Shown: positions 52,693 to 62,712, numbered from the stretch's first letter. The stretch: 64,000 bases of DNA from Cohnella silvisoli (GCF_021190915.1 NZ_JAIOAP010000002.1:558001-622000); one strand, 5' to 3'. Numbers and translations are program-made. Notes: generated by a model not told the origin, from the sequence alone.

Positions 52693-53167
52693 CAGCCCAT
52701 TTCCGTATATTTATACGTATTCAGTGTGGGCTGAAGCAAGGTAAATTATGTATGGTATCCAAGACGATCCCTCTTCGTTTGAGGGCTGCGGGCACGAACT
52801 TTCGATGAAGCCCATCATGATAATAGGCTTTTTTTGTATTGATTGCTCCGATAACTCTTTATTCTTTGCTCCAGTCTAACGAAGATTACTATGAACGGTT
52901 TCTAATCGGTACAGCAATACGTTGGTTGCGTTATTTATTCCTTCTGCCCTGAAAATTAGAAACGTAACTCGTTGCACGCAATATCATTAGAAAGTCGCAT
53001 GATGGGTTTTGTTTTATTGAAATTATATTGCTATGATCAATTTCAAGATCGACATGTACTCCAAGCAAAAACTCGTCGAACAGAGAGTAAAATGACCTCT
53101 TTCTAACGTATCTCTTGTTGAGATCCTGGGGAATGTGCCTGACCTGATTTTATACCCAAAAGAGCGT
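52693..53167. other. Gene-poor stretch with a hairpin and a GntR-like fragment
   Basis: AAGCC (52808-52812) pairs with GGCTT (52827-52831) around an ATCATGAT core, followed by seven T, a plus-strand terminator-like hairpin with no gene before it. At 53033-53095 a 20-codon frame reads MINFKIDMYSKQKLVEQRVK, resembling the first residues of YtrA-type GntR regulators. Otherwise nothing is seen. Confidence 0.4.
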
Positions 53168-55258
53168 TTAATCCGCCTTCAATAACTTTGCATTAATAGC
53201 GACCACAATGGTGCTGAGTGACATCAAAACCGCTCCCACTGCAGGATCTAACAGGATGCCGGCTCCGTATAATATACCCGCGGCCAATGGAATGGCCACG
53301 ATATTATAGCCTGACGCCCACCATAAATTTTGAACCATTTTGGCATAGGTCCTTCTGGATAAATGCAGAATGGAAACCACGTCCTCCGGATCGCTTCGGA
53401 CCAGCACCACATCCGCCGTCTCAATGGCAACGTCCGTCCCTGCGCCGACTGCAATACCCAGGTTGGCTATTGCCAAGGCTGGAGCATCATTTACCCCGTC
53501 TCCCGTCATTGCCACAAGATATCCTTTTTCCTGAATCTCCTTGATCTTGTCCGCTTTCTGATGGGGAAGGACTTCCGCATAAATTTCATCTATATTTAAC
53601 TGGCTTCCCACCAACTCCGATACTTGCTTATTGTCGCCGGTCAACATCATGGATGTGACCCCTAGAATTTTCAATTTCTCTATGGCGTCAAGGGAAGTTT
53701 CTCTGACTTGATCGGCCAAAGAGATCATACCGGCAAATTGACCGTCGATCACTGCGAAAACAACGGTTTTACCTTGTGAGGCCAGCCGCTCATAATCCTG
53801 GGCAGGATACGCAATTTGATGCTTGTTCATATGGCCGGGACTTACCACTTTTATTTTTTTGCCGCCGACAATCCCTTGAAGACCTTCTCCGGTCAAGTTT
53901 TCGACGGATTCCGCCCCATAGACGGAAATGTTGCGCTTTTTCACTTCTGCTGTAATTCCTTTGGAAATGGGATGCTCGGATTGGGCCTCCAAAGCGCCGA
54001 CGATCTTCAATAACTCTGTTTCATCGTATCCGGAGGCCATAAGAATGTCGGTAATGCCGAACTTGCCTTGTGTCAACGTTCCTGTCTTGTCGAATACGAC
54101 GGCGTTCAACTTCCGCGCTTCTTCGAATGCGGTGCGGTTGCGAATCAATAATCCTTTTTGGGCCGCCAATGATGTGGATGTAGAGACGACCAGAGGAACA
54201 GCAAGACCTAATGCATGAGGACATGCGATGATCATGACGGTAACCATACGTTGCATGGCGAAATCAAAGCTGAATCCCATGGATAACCATGCAGCCAACG
54301 TAATCAACCCAGCTGCCAATGCAATGTAAAATAGCCATTTGGCCGCTTTGTCCGACAAATTTTGCGCCTTGGATTTGGATTCCTGCGCTTCCTTGACCAG
54401 CTTGATGACTTGAGATAAATATCCTTTCCCGCCTTCATTTTGTACTGTAACGGTTAATGAACCTTCCCCATTGATGGCTCCGCCAATGACTTTGTCTCCA
54501 GATTTCTTCACGACCGGTACGGATTCACCGGTGAGCATGGACTCATCTACAGAGGATTGACCAATCTTAATCGCACCATCAACGGGAATACGCTCACCAG
54601 GTTTAATCAAGATGACCTGCTGTGGTTTCAACTCCATAACGGAGACGTCTTTTATTGCTCCATCATCGTCGACCAGATGCGCTTCGGAAGGAATGAGCCT
54701 GACCAGTTCCTCTAATGCACGTGATGCGCCTAAAATCGACTTCATTTCCAACCAGTGTCCGAGCAACATGATGTCAATCAGTGTAGCGAGCTCCCAGAAA
54801 AAATCAACCTCGGTTAGACCAAACACTGTTAAGGAACTGTAGCAATAAGCTACGACAATCGCGAGTGCGATTAATGTCATCATGGCGGGGATTTTTTGTC
54901 TCAGTTCACGATAAGCGCCTGCCAAGAATGGTGTGCCGCCATAGAAGAATACAAATGAGGAAAGAAGAAAAAGAACGGTCGTATCGTACGGAAACCGCCA
55001 ATCCACGCCGAGAAACATTTGAATCATCGGGGAAAGGATGAGGATCGGTATCGTTACGGCAAGAGAAATATAGAAGCGTTTTTTAAAATCATCAACGTGG
55101 TGACCGGCATGCTTGTCCATGCGGTGAGAATCGTCTGCGTGTCTGGATTTATCTTCGTGGTGGTGGTGATGATGCTGCTGATACGAACTCACGGAATGGT
55201 TGACTTTGTTCTTATCCCCATGGTTTGAATACTGAGCATGTCCTTGATGATGATCCAT
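53168..55258 (-). CDS. copB: Copper-exporting P-type ATPase, CopB type
   Basis: P1B-type ATPase of 696 residues with a His-rich N-terminal tail ([12 protein letters not shown]..) instead of CxxC domains. Eight hydrophobic helices; the metal site in helix six is CPH at 346-348 ([10 protein letters not shown]), marking the CopB subclass (Cu+/Cu2+, Ag+). DKTGT with phosphorylated Asp390, TGES, the HP motif (SEHPISKGI) and [11 protein letters not shown] are intact. ATG 55258 follows GGGAGGTG. It pumps copper out of the cytoplasm and works with the CopZ chaperone coded 1.2 kb away. Confidence 0.93.
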   Translation of the reverse strand: MDHHQGHAQYSNHGDKNKVNHSVSSYQQHHHHHHEDKSRHADDSHRMDKHAGHHVDDFKKRFYISLAVTIPILILSPMIQMFLGVDWRFPYDTTVLFLLSSFVFFYGGTPFLAGAYRELRQKIPAMMTLIALAIVVAYCYSSLTVFGLTEVDFFWELATLIDIMLLGHWLEMKSILGASRALEELVRLIPSEAHLVDDDGAIKDVSVMELKPQQVILIKPGERIPVDGAIKIGQSSVDESMLTGESVPVVKKSGDKVIGGAINGEGSLTVTVQNEGGKGYLSQVIKLVKEAQESKSKAQNLSDKAAKWLFYIALAAGLITLAAWLSMGFSFDFAMQRMVTVMIIACPHALGLAVPLVVSTSTSLAAQKGLLIRNRTAFEEARKLNAVVFDKTGTLTQGKFGITDILMASGYDETELLKIVGALEAQSEHPISKGITAEVKKRNISVYGAESVENLTGEGLQGIVGGKKIKVVSPGHMNKHQIAYPAQDYERLASQGKTVVFAVIDGQFAGMISLADQVRETSLDAIEKLKILGVTSMMLTGDNKQVSELVGSQLNIDEIYAEVLPHQKADKIKEIQEKGYLVAMTGDGVNDAPALAIANLGIAVGAGTDVAIETADVVLVRSDPEDVVSILHLSRRTYAKMVQNLWWASGYNIVAIPLAAGILYGAGILLDPAVGAVLMSLSTIVVAINAKLLKAD

Positions 55259-55476
55259 CCTTATGACACCTCCCTAATATTTTTGTCAATATAGTAATAT
55301 AATAATATTAAAATCTTGTATCAACAATGATCGGATTCGAAATGAAGATGTTAACCCAACAAAAACAACACGGAACGCCGCTAAAGAATATCTAATCTGC
55401 CGCCTTTCTGCCGGGTAGCGGTCTCCGCTGAAAATTGTTGGATCCCATACTGGAAATTCTCTTCTGAGAGCACTGA

Positions 55477-56121
55477 TTTTGTCCAGACGATCCAGCGACG
55501 ATCGCTTATGAAGGAGTTGCCGCGGGTTCCGACAAAGCGAATGAATCGGAGAAACTGGCGGTTGTCGATATGAGCCGATACGGCCAAGCGGGCAAATCTA
55601 ACTTTACGTTTGATCAGAAGTACACTTTGGAATACACAATGAATTTGAACACCGAAATGAAAAACGGCGAAATGGTCTACACCATATACGGAAAAACGTT
55701 TCCGGAAACCGAACCGATAAACGTCAAAAAAGGAAATACCGTCAAGGTCCGCCTCGTCAATAATTCGAGAACCGACGACCATCCGATGCACCTACACGGG
55801 CACTTCTTTCAAGTGCTAAGCAAAAACGGGAAACCGCTTGAAGGGTCCCCCATTATTAAGGATAAGTTGAATTTGAAGCCGGGCGAAGAATACGTTGTCG
55901 CATTCGAAGCAAATAATGAAGGAAACTGGATGTTCCATTTTCACGATCTTCATCATGCTTCGTCTGGCATGGTAACGGAATTAAAATATACAGATTACAA
56001 GACTGATTTTATTGCAGACCCGGAAATAAACCGGAGTAATACAACAATGAGCACTCATTCACAAGTTAATTTAAATAATCAAGCAGCCTCTGGCGTACGA
56101 GTCGCGTTTGATGTTAAGTAA
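55477..56121 (+). pseudogene. C-terminal remnant of a multicopper oxidase
   Basis: Only the last cupredoxin domain remains. The family frame opens after an in-frame TGA at 55474 with no start codon (PDDPATIAYEGVAAGSDKAN..); an ATG at 55570 gives a 183-residue piece. The HPMHLHGHFFQV copper motif is intact, but the type-1 copper cysteine is lost: HFHDLHHASSGM stands where HCHDLHH is normal (TTT for TGT at the codon near 55938). Truncation plus loss of the key Cys make this non-functional. It faces the copB gene, out of step with the cluster. Confidence 0.85.
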
Positions 56122-56132
56122 GCCCGGCGATA

Positions 56133-56153
56133 ACCCGGCCATTTCGGCCGGGT
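56133..56153. terminator. GC-rich hairpin between two broken genes
   Basis: ACCCGGCC and GGCCGGGT (56133-56153) form a strong stem around ATTTC between the oxidase fragment and the glutaredoxin pseudogene. No T-run follows on either side, so terminator function is uncertain. Confidence 0.5.
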
Positions 56154-56158
56154 CCAGG

Positions 56159-56398
56159 TTAACTTAAAAGCTCTCTGATCTCATTTAGATTCTCCGCAAA
56201 TCCAACAAACACCTTGTCGCCGATCACGATCGTCGGGACAATTTGTTTTCCGGTCAAATTCCAGACTTCCTCCGCATACTAGGCGTCTTCTTCGCAGTTG
56301 AAATCTGTATAGGCAATATCGTGTTCTTTGAAGTAACGTTTGGCATAATTGCAGTCGCTGCAAGTGGGGATCGAATAAATTTTTACGGTTTCCTTCAT
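56159..56398 (-). pseudogene. Glutaredoxin-family gene with premature amber codon
   Basis: From ATG 56398 (behind AAGGAG) the frame reads MKETVKIYSIPTCSDCNYAKRYF, a glutaredoxin with CSDC active site, to NCEEDA, then TAG at 56281-56279 (codon 40). The same frame then continues faithfully as YAEEVWNLTGKQIVPTIVIG with the cis-Pro TVP-like motif, ending ELLS and TAA at 56161. A single nonsense change is the only lesion. It lies 33 bases after copZ, so it was probably co-transcribed. Confidence 0.8.
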
Positions 56399-56431
56399 TC
56401 CATGATCACTCCTTGTTACTATCGAATGCTC

Positions 56432-56635
56432 TTATGCTACAACGTTATACCCCTTGTTTTGGATGGCTTCCTTTATGTCGGCTAATTGTACTTTCGCTTC
56501 GTTATACTGAACATGTACCGTGCCCTGTTCAAAGTTAACGCGGCCTTCAGCACCGATCGACTCAAGTGCCCCTTCAATTGCATGTATGCAAGAGCGGCAA
56601 AACATGCCTTGTACATTAACGGTTGCTTCTTGCAT
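56432..56635 (-). CDS. copZ: Copper chaperone CopZ
   Basis: A 67-residue heavy-metal-associated domain with the copper-binding loop GMFCRSCIHAIEGAL (MxCxxC). ATG 56635 is chosen over an upstream in-frame ATG at 56665 because it gives the standard length; AGGAATGG lies before it. It carries Cu(I) to the exporter. First gene of a short minus-strand unit with the glutaredoxin pseudogene. Confidence 0.9.
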   Translation of the reverse strand: MQEATVNVQGMFCRSCIHAIEGALESIGAEGRVNFEQGTVHVQYNEAKVQLADIKEAIQNKGYNVVA

Positions 56636-56660
56636 AGTTATACCCATTCCTTTCGCTTCG

Positions 56661-56711
56661 CTCAAGGCACCAAACGGAATGAAATCCGTTAGCCTTGAGC
56701 GATTTTTTTTT
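56661..56711 (+). terminator. Plus-strand terminator-like hairpin
   Basis: CTCAAGGC (56661-56668) pairs with GCCTTGAG (56692-56699), with an inner ACGGA/TCCGT stem and an eight-T run after. No intact plus-strand gene precedes it; the group II intron is inserted ~20 bases beyond. Confidence 0.75.
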
Positions 56712-56732
56712 GTATTCTTGAGTTACTGGGAT

Positions 56733-57689
56733 GTGCGCGCTGTTCTCGAACACAATCTGAGCAGAAATGCTCAATAAAAGCGAGCGGTTGTCATGTGGCA
56801 ACCGAATTCTGTATCTGAATAGGCAGGGAAAGTACCTGCTTAGATCGAAAGTTGGCGATCCTACTCTAAGCCCCGCGTGCAAGAGAAGTTCTCTCTTTTC
56901 TTGTATGAGAGCTCGCTGAGGACGGCGAAAAATGAGCTTGAGATGGCAAATGAAGTAGTCGGGAGGTCATGGGTTGCTATGGTTAGAATGTGTTCGTAAG
57001 ACACCGACGAATCTCTGAGTGTACGGCTCGAAATGCCTAGTGCAACGAAATGAAGTTGTACGCCCCTGTTAAGGGGATCAGTCATGGTGAAGGTAATATC
57101 CCATACCGATCACGATCTTTATCCCATAGAGGATAAAAGTCCTGCATCCGCCATCTCTGGATAAAAGGACGGCTGGCGGGCTATAAGAGAGACCTAAGGC
57201 AACCATATAAGACTAAGATACAGGAAACAGCTGAACTCTGAAAGAGGATGCCAAGGGGAGGGAACCCTAATGCCTCTAAGCAGAAGGAAATGGCTGCTGC
57301 ATTCAGAGGACATCAGCCCGTAGTAGTGAGGACAGGTCGCCGTGAGTCACTACGTTCAGCGATGAACGAAGGAGGAGAAAAACGACCTCGATCGAAGGGG
57401 CATAGTCATGACTAAGATTTTTTTCTACATGAAACATTCTACCGTTAGGGAAGCCGCTGTGCACACCTGACTAATCCCATCCTAAATACTCCGCAAGGAA
57501 AGATGGGAACAACAATCTAACTTACTTCATCATAGAGGATTCTCTCTCTGATTAGGGAAAAGTTGAACTGATTTCATGTAGAGGTCATGATGGAGCGCCA
57601 TATGATGCGAAAGCATCACGTACGGTGTGAAGGAAGGGAAAAGGAGAACTGACCAAGTCATGTTGAAGATTATCCTTACCTATTCCTAT
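56733..57689 (+). mobile_element. ORF-less group II intron
   Basis: About 957 bases on the plus strand. The 5' end is GTGCG at 56733. Domain V lies at 57594-57628 (AGCGCCATATGATGC, GAAA, GCATCACGTACGGTGT), and a domain VI stem (GGAAGG with CCTTACC) ends near 57689. The last six exon bases TGGGAT pair 6/6 with ATCCCA (57098-57103), shown in the loop of GGTA-ATATCCCA-TACC: a textbook EBS1. No reverse-transcriptase frame is present, so mobility would need a maturase from elsewhere. Domain sequences differ from the intron at 8001-9924, so the two belong to different classes. Confidence 0.82.
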
Positions 57690-57751
57690 TATGGTACGAT
57701 TTCTCCGAAATGGCACGGAAACTAGGCCATAAACTTTCCGGTAGTTGAACA

Positions 57752-57785
57752 AAAAGGGCCAGCGAAAATCATCGCCGGCTCCTTT
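57752..57785 (-). terminator. Terminator of the Gfo/Idh gene
   Basis: AAAAGGGCC-GCG (57752-57764) pairs with CGC-GGC-CCTTT (57773-57785), followed on the minus strand by a T-run. Confidence 0.75.
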
Positions 57786-57811
57786 ACTTTCCGTTATCAT
57801 AGTCCGCTAAC

Positions 57812-58912
57812 TCAATCCAAACCGAAATCCGCCAAGCCGATCGGCAGAGGTGCAGGCTTCTCGCAAGTGCTCTTCATCACGTAATGAGCTCCTTGCTCGG
57901 ATGCGTCATGGATTCCATGCATGGCCTCTAACACGTGAAAAGCCATATCGCCGTTCGCCCGATGCTTGCGGCCGGACATGATAGCCTTCGCCATATCCGC
58001 TGCCCCCACGCCTCGGGCATTCTCCGATTTGCCGTGGCTTAACGGAATTTCGGACCATTCTTTGCCTCCTGCCCGTTGGATATAGACGGGGCCGCCGAAC
58101 GTGTTTGGGTCAGGTACGATTAACGTACCTTGACTGCCGTACACTTCGATCCGCGGCAGCTGCGTCCCGCCTTTCACATCGAAGCTAGTTAGAATCGTAC
58201 CGATCGGTCCGGAAGCGAACTCTAGTACCCCGGCAATATGGGTCGGAATTTCTACCTTCATGACCTGGCCGAATTTCGGCTGGCTCCCGATCGTTCGCTC
58301 AGGGAACGAGATGCGGGTCATTCCCGTTACCCGGTTAATCGGACCGAGAAGGGTGATCAGCGCCGTTAAATAATAAGGTCCCATGTCGAACATCGGACCG
58401 CCGCCAGCTTGATAGAAAAACTCCGGCGCCGGATGCCAGCCTTCGGGCCCATCGCCAAGCATAAAAGCCGTTGCGCCGATCGGCGTTCCTATCCAACCGT
58501 CTTCGATCAACTTAACGCAAGTCTGGATTCCGCCGCCGAGGAACGTATCCGGTGCGCATCCTACGTACAGCCCTTTGCGGCGAGCGAGCTCGAGCACTTT
58601 CAAGCCGTCTTCGCGGGTTACGGCCAAAGGCTTCTCCACATAGACGTGCTTTCCGGCTTCAAGCGCTTGCAAACAAACGTTAGCGTGCGCCTGGGGGATG
58701 GTCAGATTAATAATGAGCTCAATATCCGGATCGCTTAGGAGTTCTTCGACCGAACAGCCGCGGATGCCATATTCTGCCCCTTTGGCTTTAGCGCGTTCAA
58801 CATCGATATCCGCGCAAGCAACGATATCCATCGATTCGAACCGCTGCCCGTTCTGAAAATAAATGCCGCTAATGTTACCCGTGCCGATCATTCCCGCTTT
58901 GATCTTACCCAT
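57812..58912 (-). CDS. Gfo/Idh/MocA-family oxidoreductase
   Basis: Rossmann motif AGMIGTGNISGIYF at residues ~5-18 and catalytic-lysine motif KHVYVEKPLAVTREDG near residue 95; the C-terminal domain has GGGPMFDMGPYYLTALI. 366 residues. It stands alone between the ORF-less intron and an IS3 element, closed by a terminator. Likely a sugar dehydrogenase; substrate unknown. GGGAG lies 13 bases before ATG 58912. Confidence 0.88.
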   Translation of the reverse strand: MGKIKAGMIGTGNISGIYFQNGQRFESMDIVACADIDVERAKAKGAEYGIRGCSVEELLSDPDIELIINLTIPQAHANVCLQALEAGKHVYVEKPLAVTREDGLKVLELARRKGLYVGCAPDTFLGGGIQTCVKLIEDGWIGTPIGATAFMLGDGPEGWHPAPEFFYQAGGGPMFDMGPYYLTALITLLGPINRVTGMTRISFPERTIGSQPKFGQVMKVEIPTHIAGVLEFASGPIGTILTSFDVKGGTQLPRIEVYGSQGTLIVPDPNTFGGPVYIQRAGGKEWSEIPLSHGKSENARGVGAADMAKAIMSGRKHRANGDMAFHVLEAMHGIHDASEQGAHYVMKSTCEKPAPLPIGLADFGLD

Positions 58913-59092
58913 GGACAGTCGTCATCTCCCTATTAATCAATCTTATTTATAACTAACCTTAGTGTATCACTTATAGGATACGGCTATTTTGGGATTTCAT
59001 TATTGAAATTTGGCTAGTTTACGGATACCGAAAAAAACCTTGGATCATTGTGATCTGGACCCTCTGTCAAGGACACTTTAAAAAACCCTGGT

Positions 59093-60427
59093 TTATGCCA
59101 AGGCAGCTAACAATAGATGATTCCTGTATTGCACAGGGGTCATCTTTTTTAATCCCCATTGATAGCGATTATTGTTGTAGTAACGGATGTAACAGTCAAT
59201 CTTACGTTGAAGTTCTCTTAATGATGGACAACTACGGTGGTCAACATGGTCCTTCATATGGCCGAAAAACGACTCCTGTGGCGCATTGTCCCAGCAATTT
59301 CCTCGTCTAGACATGGATTGACCTAACCCTTTTTGCTTTAATAGTTCTTGGTATTTGGGGCTCGTATAATGACTTCCTTAATCCGAATGGATAAATGCAT
59401 CCTTGTGCAGCTTCAGCCGTCTTTGCTTTACGAGTGCGTCAATCGTGTCGGTAGCAATGTCCAGTGTGAGGCGGTTGGACAGGTTATAGGAGAGGATCTC
59501 TCCTGTTGAGGCATCTAGTATGGTGGACAAATATGCCGTCTCTGAGCGGCCATAAGGGAGGTAGGTAATGTCTGTGAGCAAGGCAAGCCCAGGAACACCT
59601 TTTCGGAAATCCCTCTCTAAGCTGTTGGGAAGGGTTCGATGTTCCTGTGTCGCCTTGGCCATACGTTTGTAGGGATTGGGTTTTCGATGTGGACATACGA
59701 GGTCAAATTTCTTCATAAGCCTGCGGATTCTCTTCAGGTTGTAGATCACGCCAAACTCGTTCTCAAGCGTCATCTTAATAGAACGAGAACCCTTTTTAAA
59801 GCCCTTTCTATTGAATGCCTTCTTGATCAGCTCTCCAGCTTTGGCATCCGAAAGAGACCGCTCTTTACGGGTATCTACGGCTTGTAAGTAGTTGTAGTAG
59901 CCTGAGCGAGATACGTGAAGTAAATCGCAGAGGTAGCGAGTTGTACGTCCTAAACCCTGACCTACAGTCTCTTTAATCAGCTCAAATAACTTATTCTTGC
60001 TTAGATTCTTTCCGTTTGCTACCAGCAACCTTTCTTTCGTGTCTAGCTTTTTTAACAATTCCACCTGAGACTCAAGGTGTCTAATTCTTGCTTCCTGTCT
60101 TGCAATCACTTCATCCTGCGTTAGTTCACGCTTCAGCGGACGTCCAGAAGCTTCCTTACGGGAGTCAGCTAATCCAATAATTCCGTCTTTCCCATATGCA
60201 TTTCTCCAACGTTTGGCACACTCTTTTACACGTTGAATTCCAATTACGTTTACATCAAACCCGTTAGCTTCAAAGATTTCTCTAGGGGTTTTACCTGCCA
60301 TGTATTGATCGATGAACAACTGCTTAAATTCATCCGCATAGGTTATTGCTTTATCGCTTATCCTGATCACGTATTTATTCATCGATAAATTCATTTGGTC
60401 TTTTTCGCTAAAGATTTTCTTAGACAT
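59093..60427 (-). pseudogene. IS3-family transposase interrupted by a stop codon
   Basis: From ATG 60427 (behind GGAGGGG) the frame has an N-terminal HTH, a coiled-coil stretch, and the DDE integrase core with LLTDITYLPYG and the second aspartate in FIHSD. A TAA at 59380-59378 replaces the usual CAA; the frame then continues GSHYTSPKYQELLK.. to the catalytic Glu in NAPQESFFGHMK and YIRYYNNNRYQWGLKKMTPVQYR. One nonsense change thus separates the first two catalytic acids from the third, so the enzyme is dead unless suppressed. OrfA and OrfB are fused, without the usual frameshift. Confidence 0.85.
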
Positions 60428-60468
60428 GATGTAATCCCCTCCGGTGCTTACTCTAGTATACAAAAAAA

Positions 60469-60517
60469 GGTACCCATAGTCTGAACACTTTTTCAAAGTG
60501 TCCAGACTATGGGTACC
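60469..60517 (-). terminator. Near-perfect palindrome at the IS end, inward-facing terminator
   Basis: GGTACCCATAGTCTG-ACACTTT pairs with AAAGTGT-CAGACTATGGGTACC, with a TTCA loop. On the minus strand a run of seven T follows (60468-60462), just before the transposase. This would stop outside transcription from entering the gene, a known way of limiting IS activity. Confidence 0.75.
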
Positions 60518-60581
60518 AGTGTATTGCGCAAGCAATTGATCCGAGGTTTTTAATAAATCATTTTTATCGAAGTCTCTGATA

Positions 60582-60839
60582 TTAGATTTTCTTAGGATCA
60601 ATGTCGGGATTAGGATCCCTTTTAATCCTTACCGGGCGAGTGACCCAGTTGTCGCGGTTCATTTTCTCAACACGATTAACTCGGCTTGCCTCTCCGTTAG
60701 TCGCTGCGGAAGACTCTTCTGTTTTAATAAGGCTATCGGCACTTTCGTTTTTTAGCCGTTCTTTGTAGCTTATTTTTCCAGGCGGTATACCGCCCCCGCC
60801 ATTGCGTTTCCCCTTGTTCCACACTCTTCCTTTACTCAT
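60582..60839 (-). CDS. Small basic hypothetical protein
   Basis: 85 residues, rich in Lys, Arg, Asn and Gly (MSKGRVWNKGKRNGGGGIPP; WVTRPVRIKRDPNPDIDPKKI). It looks disordered and positively charged; no family recognised. GGAG lies before ATG 60839. The IS lies 63 bases beyond its stop. Confidence 0.6.
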   Translation of the reverse strand: MSKGRVWNKGKRNGGGGIPPGKISYKERLKNESADSLIKTEESSAATNGEASRVNRVEKMNRDNWVTRPVRIKRDPNPDIDPKKI

Positions 60840-61023
60840 TTCACAACTCCATTTTTCGCAAATTGCTTGAACTTTCGTACCAACTCATTCAAAGTATAGC
60901 GCAGCGTTGGGTGCATAGACAATAGATATGACCTCGTCCAAAGTTGCTTGTAACAACCACATTTGATACGATATGTATATTAATTTCCAATTCGTATCAT
61001 CGCAAGTTTGGAGGAGTGAATTC

Positions 61024-61506
61024 ATGAAGTCAGTTCATTTAGCGAAAGCTTCGTTGCTTCTCCTCTTCATCCAGGTTGCACTCGTAAGTCTGGTCGGCTG
61101 CAGCGCGAGCCGTATGTTCGATTCCACCGATCCCGGCAGCGAGTCAATACAGCCTTCTCAGACGGCTCTCGCCGCTGTGTCCAGCTCCGAGCTTCCAAGC
61201 GACGTCCCCAAAGACATTCGAATACTCGAAGGCGCCAAGGATGTAACGGCAATACAGACCGGTGATGGCGTTACGAAAGGCGACGGATTTTATCAGCTTT
61301 CGTTCCGCGTCAGAACAAGCCTTGAAGAAACCGCCAAGCTCTATCGTGCAATGCTCATCGACAAGGGATACGAATTCATGGATGAGCCTGTTGAAGGCAG
61401 CGTTTCAATATCAGGAAGTACCCCTACCTGGGTGTTCTATCTTACGATCGCTGAATCTACGGAATTCAAAGGAGAAACTTCGGTAACGATTGCTTATACG
61501 AAATAA
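61024..61506 (+). CDS. Predicted lipoprotein of unknown function
   Basis: 160 residues starting MKSVHLAKASLLLLFIQVAL with lipobox SLVGCS, then a Ser/Gln-rich linker and a compact domain (SFRVRTSLEETAKLYRAMLIDKGYEFMDEP..). Probably anchored on the outer face of the membrane. ATG 61024 follows GGAGGAG; an in-frame ATG at 60973 lacks one. No close family recognised. Confidence 0.75.
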   Translation: MKSVHLAKASLLLLFIQVALVSLVGCSASRMFDSTDPGSESIQPSQTALAAVSSSELPSDVPKDIRILEGAKDVTAIQTGDGVTKGDGFYQLSFRVRTSLEETAKLYRAMLIDKGYEFMDEPVEGSVSISGSTPTWVFYLTIAESTEFKGETSVTIAYTK

Positions 61507-61533
61507 ATCGACAGCTTCTCGCGGAATTCACGT

Positions 61534-62226
61534 TCATATCAACCAATAAATCGGTATGCACAGTATCGGAGTAATCACGCTTGTTAAACCCATCGCGAAT
61601 CCGCTAATGCCGCCTTGCACCTCCGAATCCCTTAAGAGCCGGGCTGTTCCAATGCCATGAGAGGAGGTGCCGATTGCGGTTCCTATCGCAATATTTCCGC
61701 GAATTCTTGCCGAGTGGAGGATAGCAGGACCGAACATGCTTCCGAATAATCCCGTCAGAACGGCAAACACACCGCCAAGCTCGGGAGTCCCGCCCAGTTG
61801 GCGGGCAAGCTCGATGGCAATAGGGGACGTAGTTGATTTCGGCAACATGGACAATAACGTATCCCTCGTGGCATCAAGAGACATCATTAAGAAAGCTACG
61901 GACACTAATCCGCACACGGAACCTACAATTACACCCGCGACGATCGCCCGTATTTTCCCCTTCATAACCTGTGCGGACTTGTATAAGGGTACGGCAAGCG
62001 CCACTGTCGCCGGCCCTAGAAAGAAGGTGATGACATCCCCTCCAACCTTATAACTCTCATAAGGAATGTCGCACAGGAGTAAGAAAACCATCATTCCGCC
62101 CGCGGTCACGAATAAGGGGTGCAGCCATCTCCATCTTAGATTCAACCGCTGTGCAGCCACATAGAACAAGACTGTCAGGGCAATCCCGAATAACGGCTGA
62201 TTATAGAGCTCCTTGAGCTGCGTCAT
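61534..62226 (-). CDS. lrgB: LrgB/CidB-family membrane protein
   Basis: 230 residues with about seven hydrophobic segments. Family features: FFLGPATVALAVPLYK, LPKSTTSPIAIELARQLGG and IGTSSHGIGTARLL. The LrgAB/CidAB proteins act in murein hydrolase export control and pyruvate/programmed lysis responses. It overlaps lrgA by four bases and is the second gene of the pair. Confidence 0.9.
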   Translation of the reverse strand: MTQLKELYNQPLFGIALTVLFYVAAQRLNLRWRWLHPLFVTAGGMMVFLLLCDIPYESYKVGGDVITFFLGPATVALAVPLYKSAQVMKGKIRAIVAGVIVGSVCGLVSVAFLMMSLDATRDTLLSMLPKSTTSPIAIELARQLGGTPELGGVFAVLTGLFGSMFGPAILHSARIRGNIAIGTAIGTSSHGIGTARLLRDSEVQGGISGFAMGLTSVITPILCIPIYWLI

Positions 62227-62567
62227 TTCGTCTCCTCCTTACCCGCGAACCAAGAAGTAGACCATCCCGTTAGAAGAAGCACGGCAATCGCGCTCCCTAC
62301 CATGCTTAAGGAAATCGCCACCCATTCGTCGCCGATTCTCGCGAAAAACGCAATCGTCCCAACGATCGTCGGCGCGAAAAATATCATGAAGTGCTTCAGC
62401 AGAAAGTCCGCCGATTTCTCGATCCACTCCAGCTTAACCCATCCGCAGAACAAAGAAATCGCGAGTAAAATCAACCCGATAACGTTCGCGGGAAGCGGAA
62501 TGCCAAGGAAATGGCGGGCGATGTAACCGATGAATTCATATCCTAGCAAAATAGCTAATCCTAGCAC
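62223..62567 (-). CDS. lrgA: LrgA/CidA-family holin-like membrane protein
   Basis: 114 residues, four hydrophobic segments, including LPANVIGLILLAISLF and FLLKHFMIFFAPTIVG, the family signature. The start is GTG 62567 behind AAAAGGAGAG. It forms an operon with lrgB. Confidence 0.88.
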   Translation of the reverse strand: MLGLAILLGYEFIGYIARHFLGIPLPANVIGLILLAISLFCGWVKLEWIEKSADFLLKHFMIFFAPTIVGTIAFFARIGDEWVAISLSMVGSAIAVLLLTGWSTSWFAGKEETK

Positions 62568-62660
62568 GTTCCCGCTCTCCTTTTTCCAATTAACGAAACG
62601 GCCGAAAGACTGCTCACCGAACCGCGAAATCTTTTCTCTACTATACTACTTTCTATTGAA

Positions 62661-62706
62661 AAGGGGCTATCCCCCAGGCCGTTTAGACCTGATTGGGATA
62701 GCCCCT
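62661..62706 (-). terminator. Terminator after efeB
   Basis: AAGGGGCTATCCC (62661-62673) pairs with GGGATAGCCCC (62696-62706) in a long hairpin with a short T-run on the minus strand. Confidence 0.8.
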
Positions 62707-62712
62707 GTATAT

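Larger units (their letters stand above)
59056..60518 (-). mobile_element. IS3-family (IS150-like) insertion sequence
   Basis: The ends are imperfect inverted repeats sharing GGACACTTT and TGG-ACCC blocks: TGGACCC..GTC..GGACACTTT at 59056-59080, and its counterpart at 60518-60495. The element starts TG and ends CA, as IS3 members do, and spans ~1.46 kb with one transposase frame. No clear target duplication is seen, so an end may have changed. Confidence 0.75.

Noticed and set aside
62223..62567. Phage holin
   Set aside because: Small and holin-like, but overlapping an LrgB gene with no phage genes nearby, so LrgA/CidA fits better.
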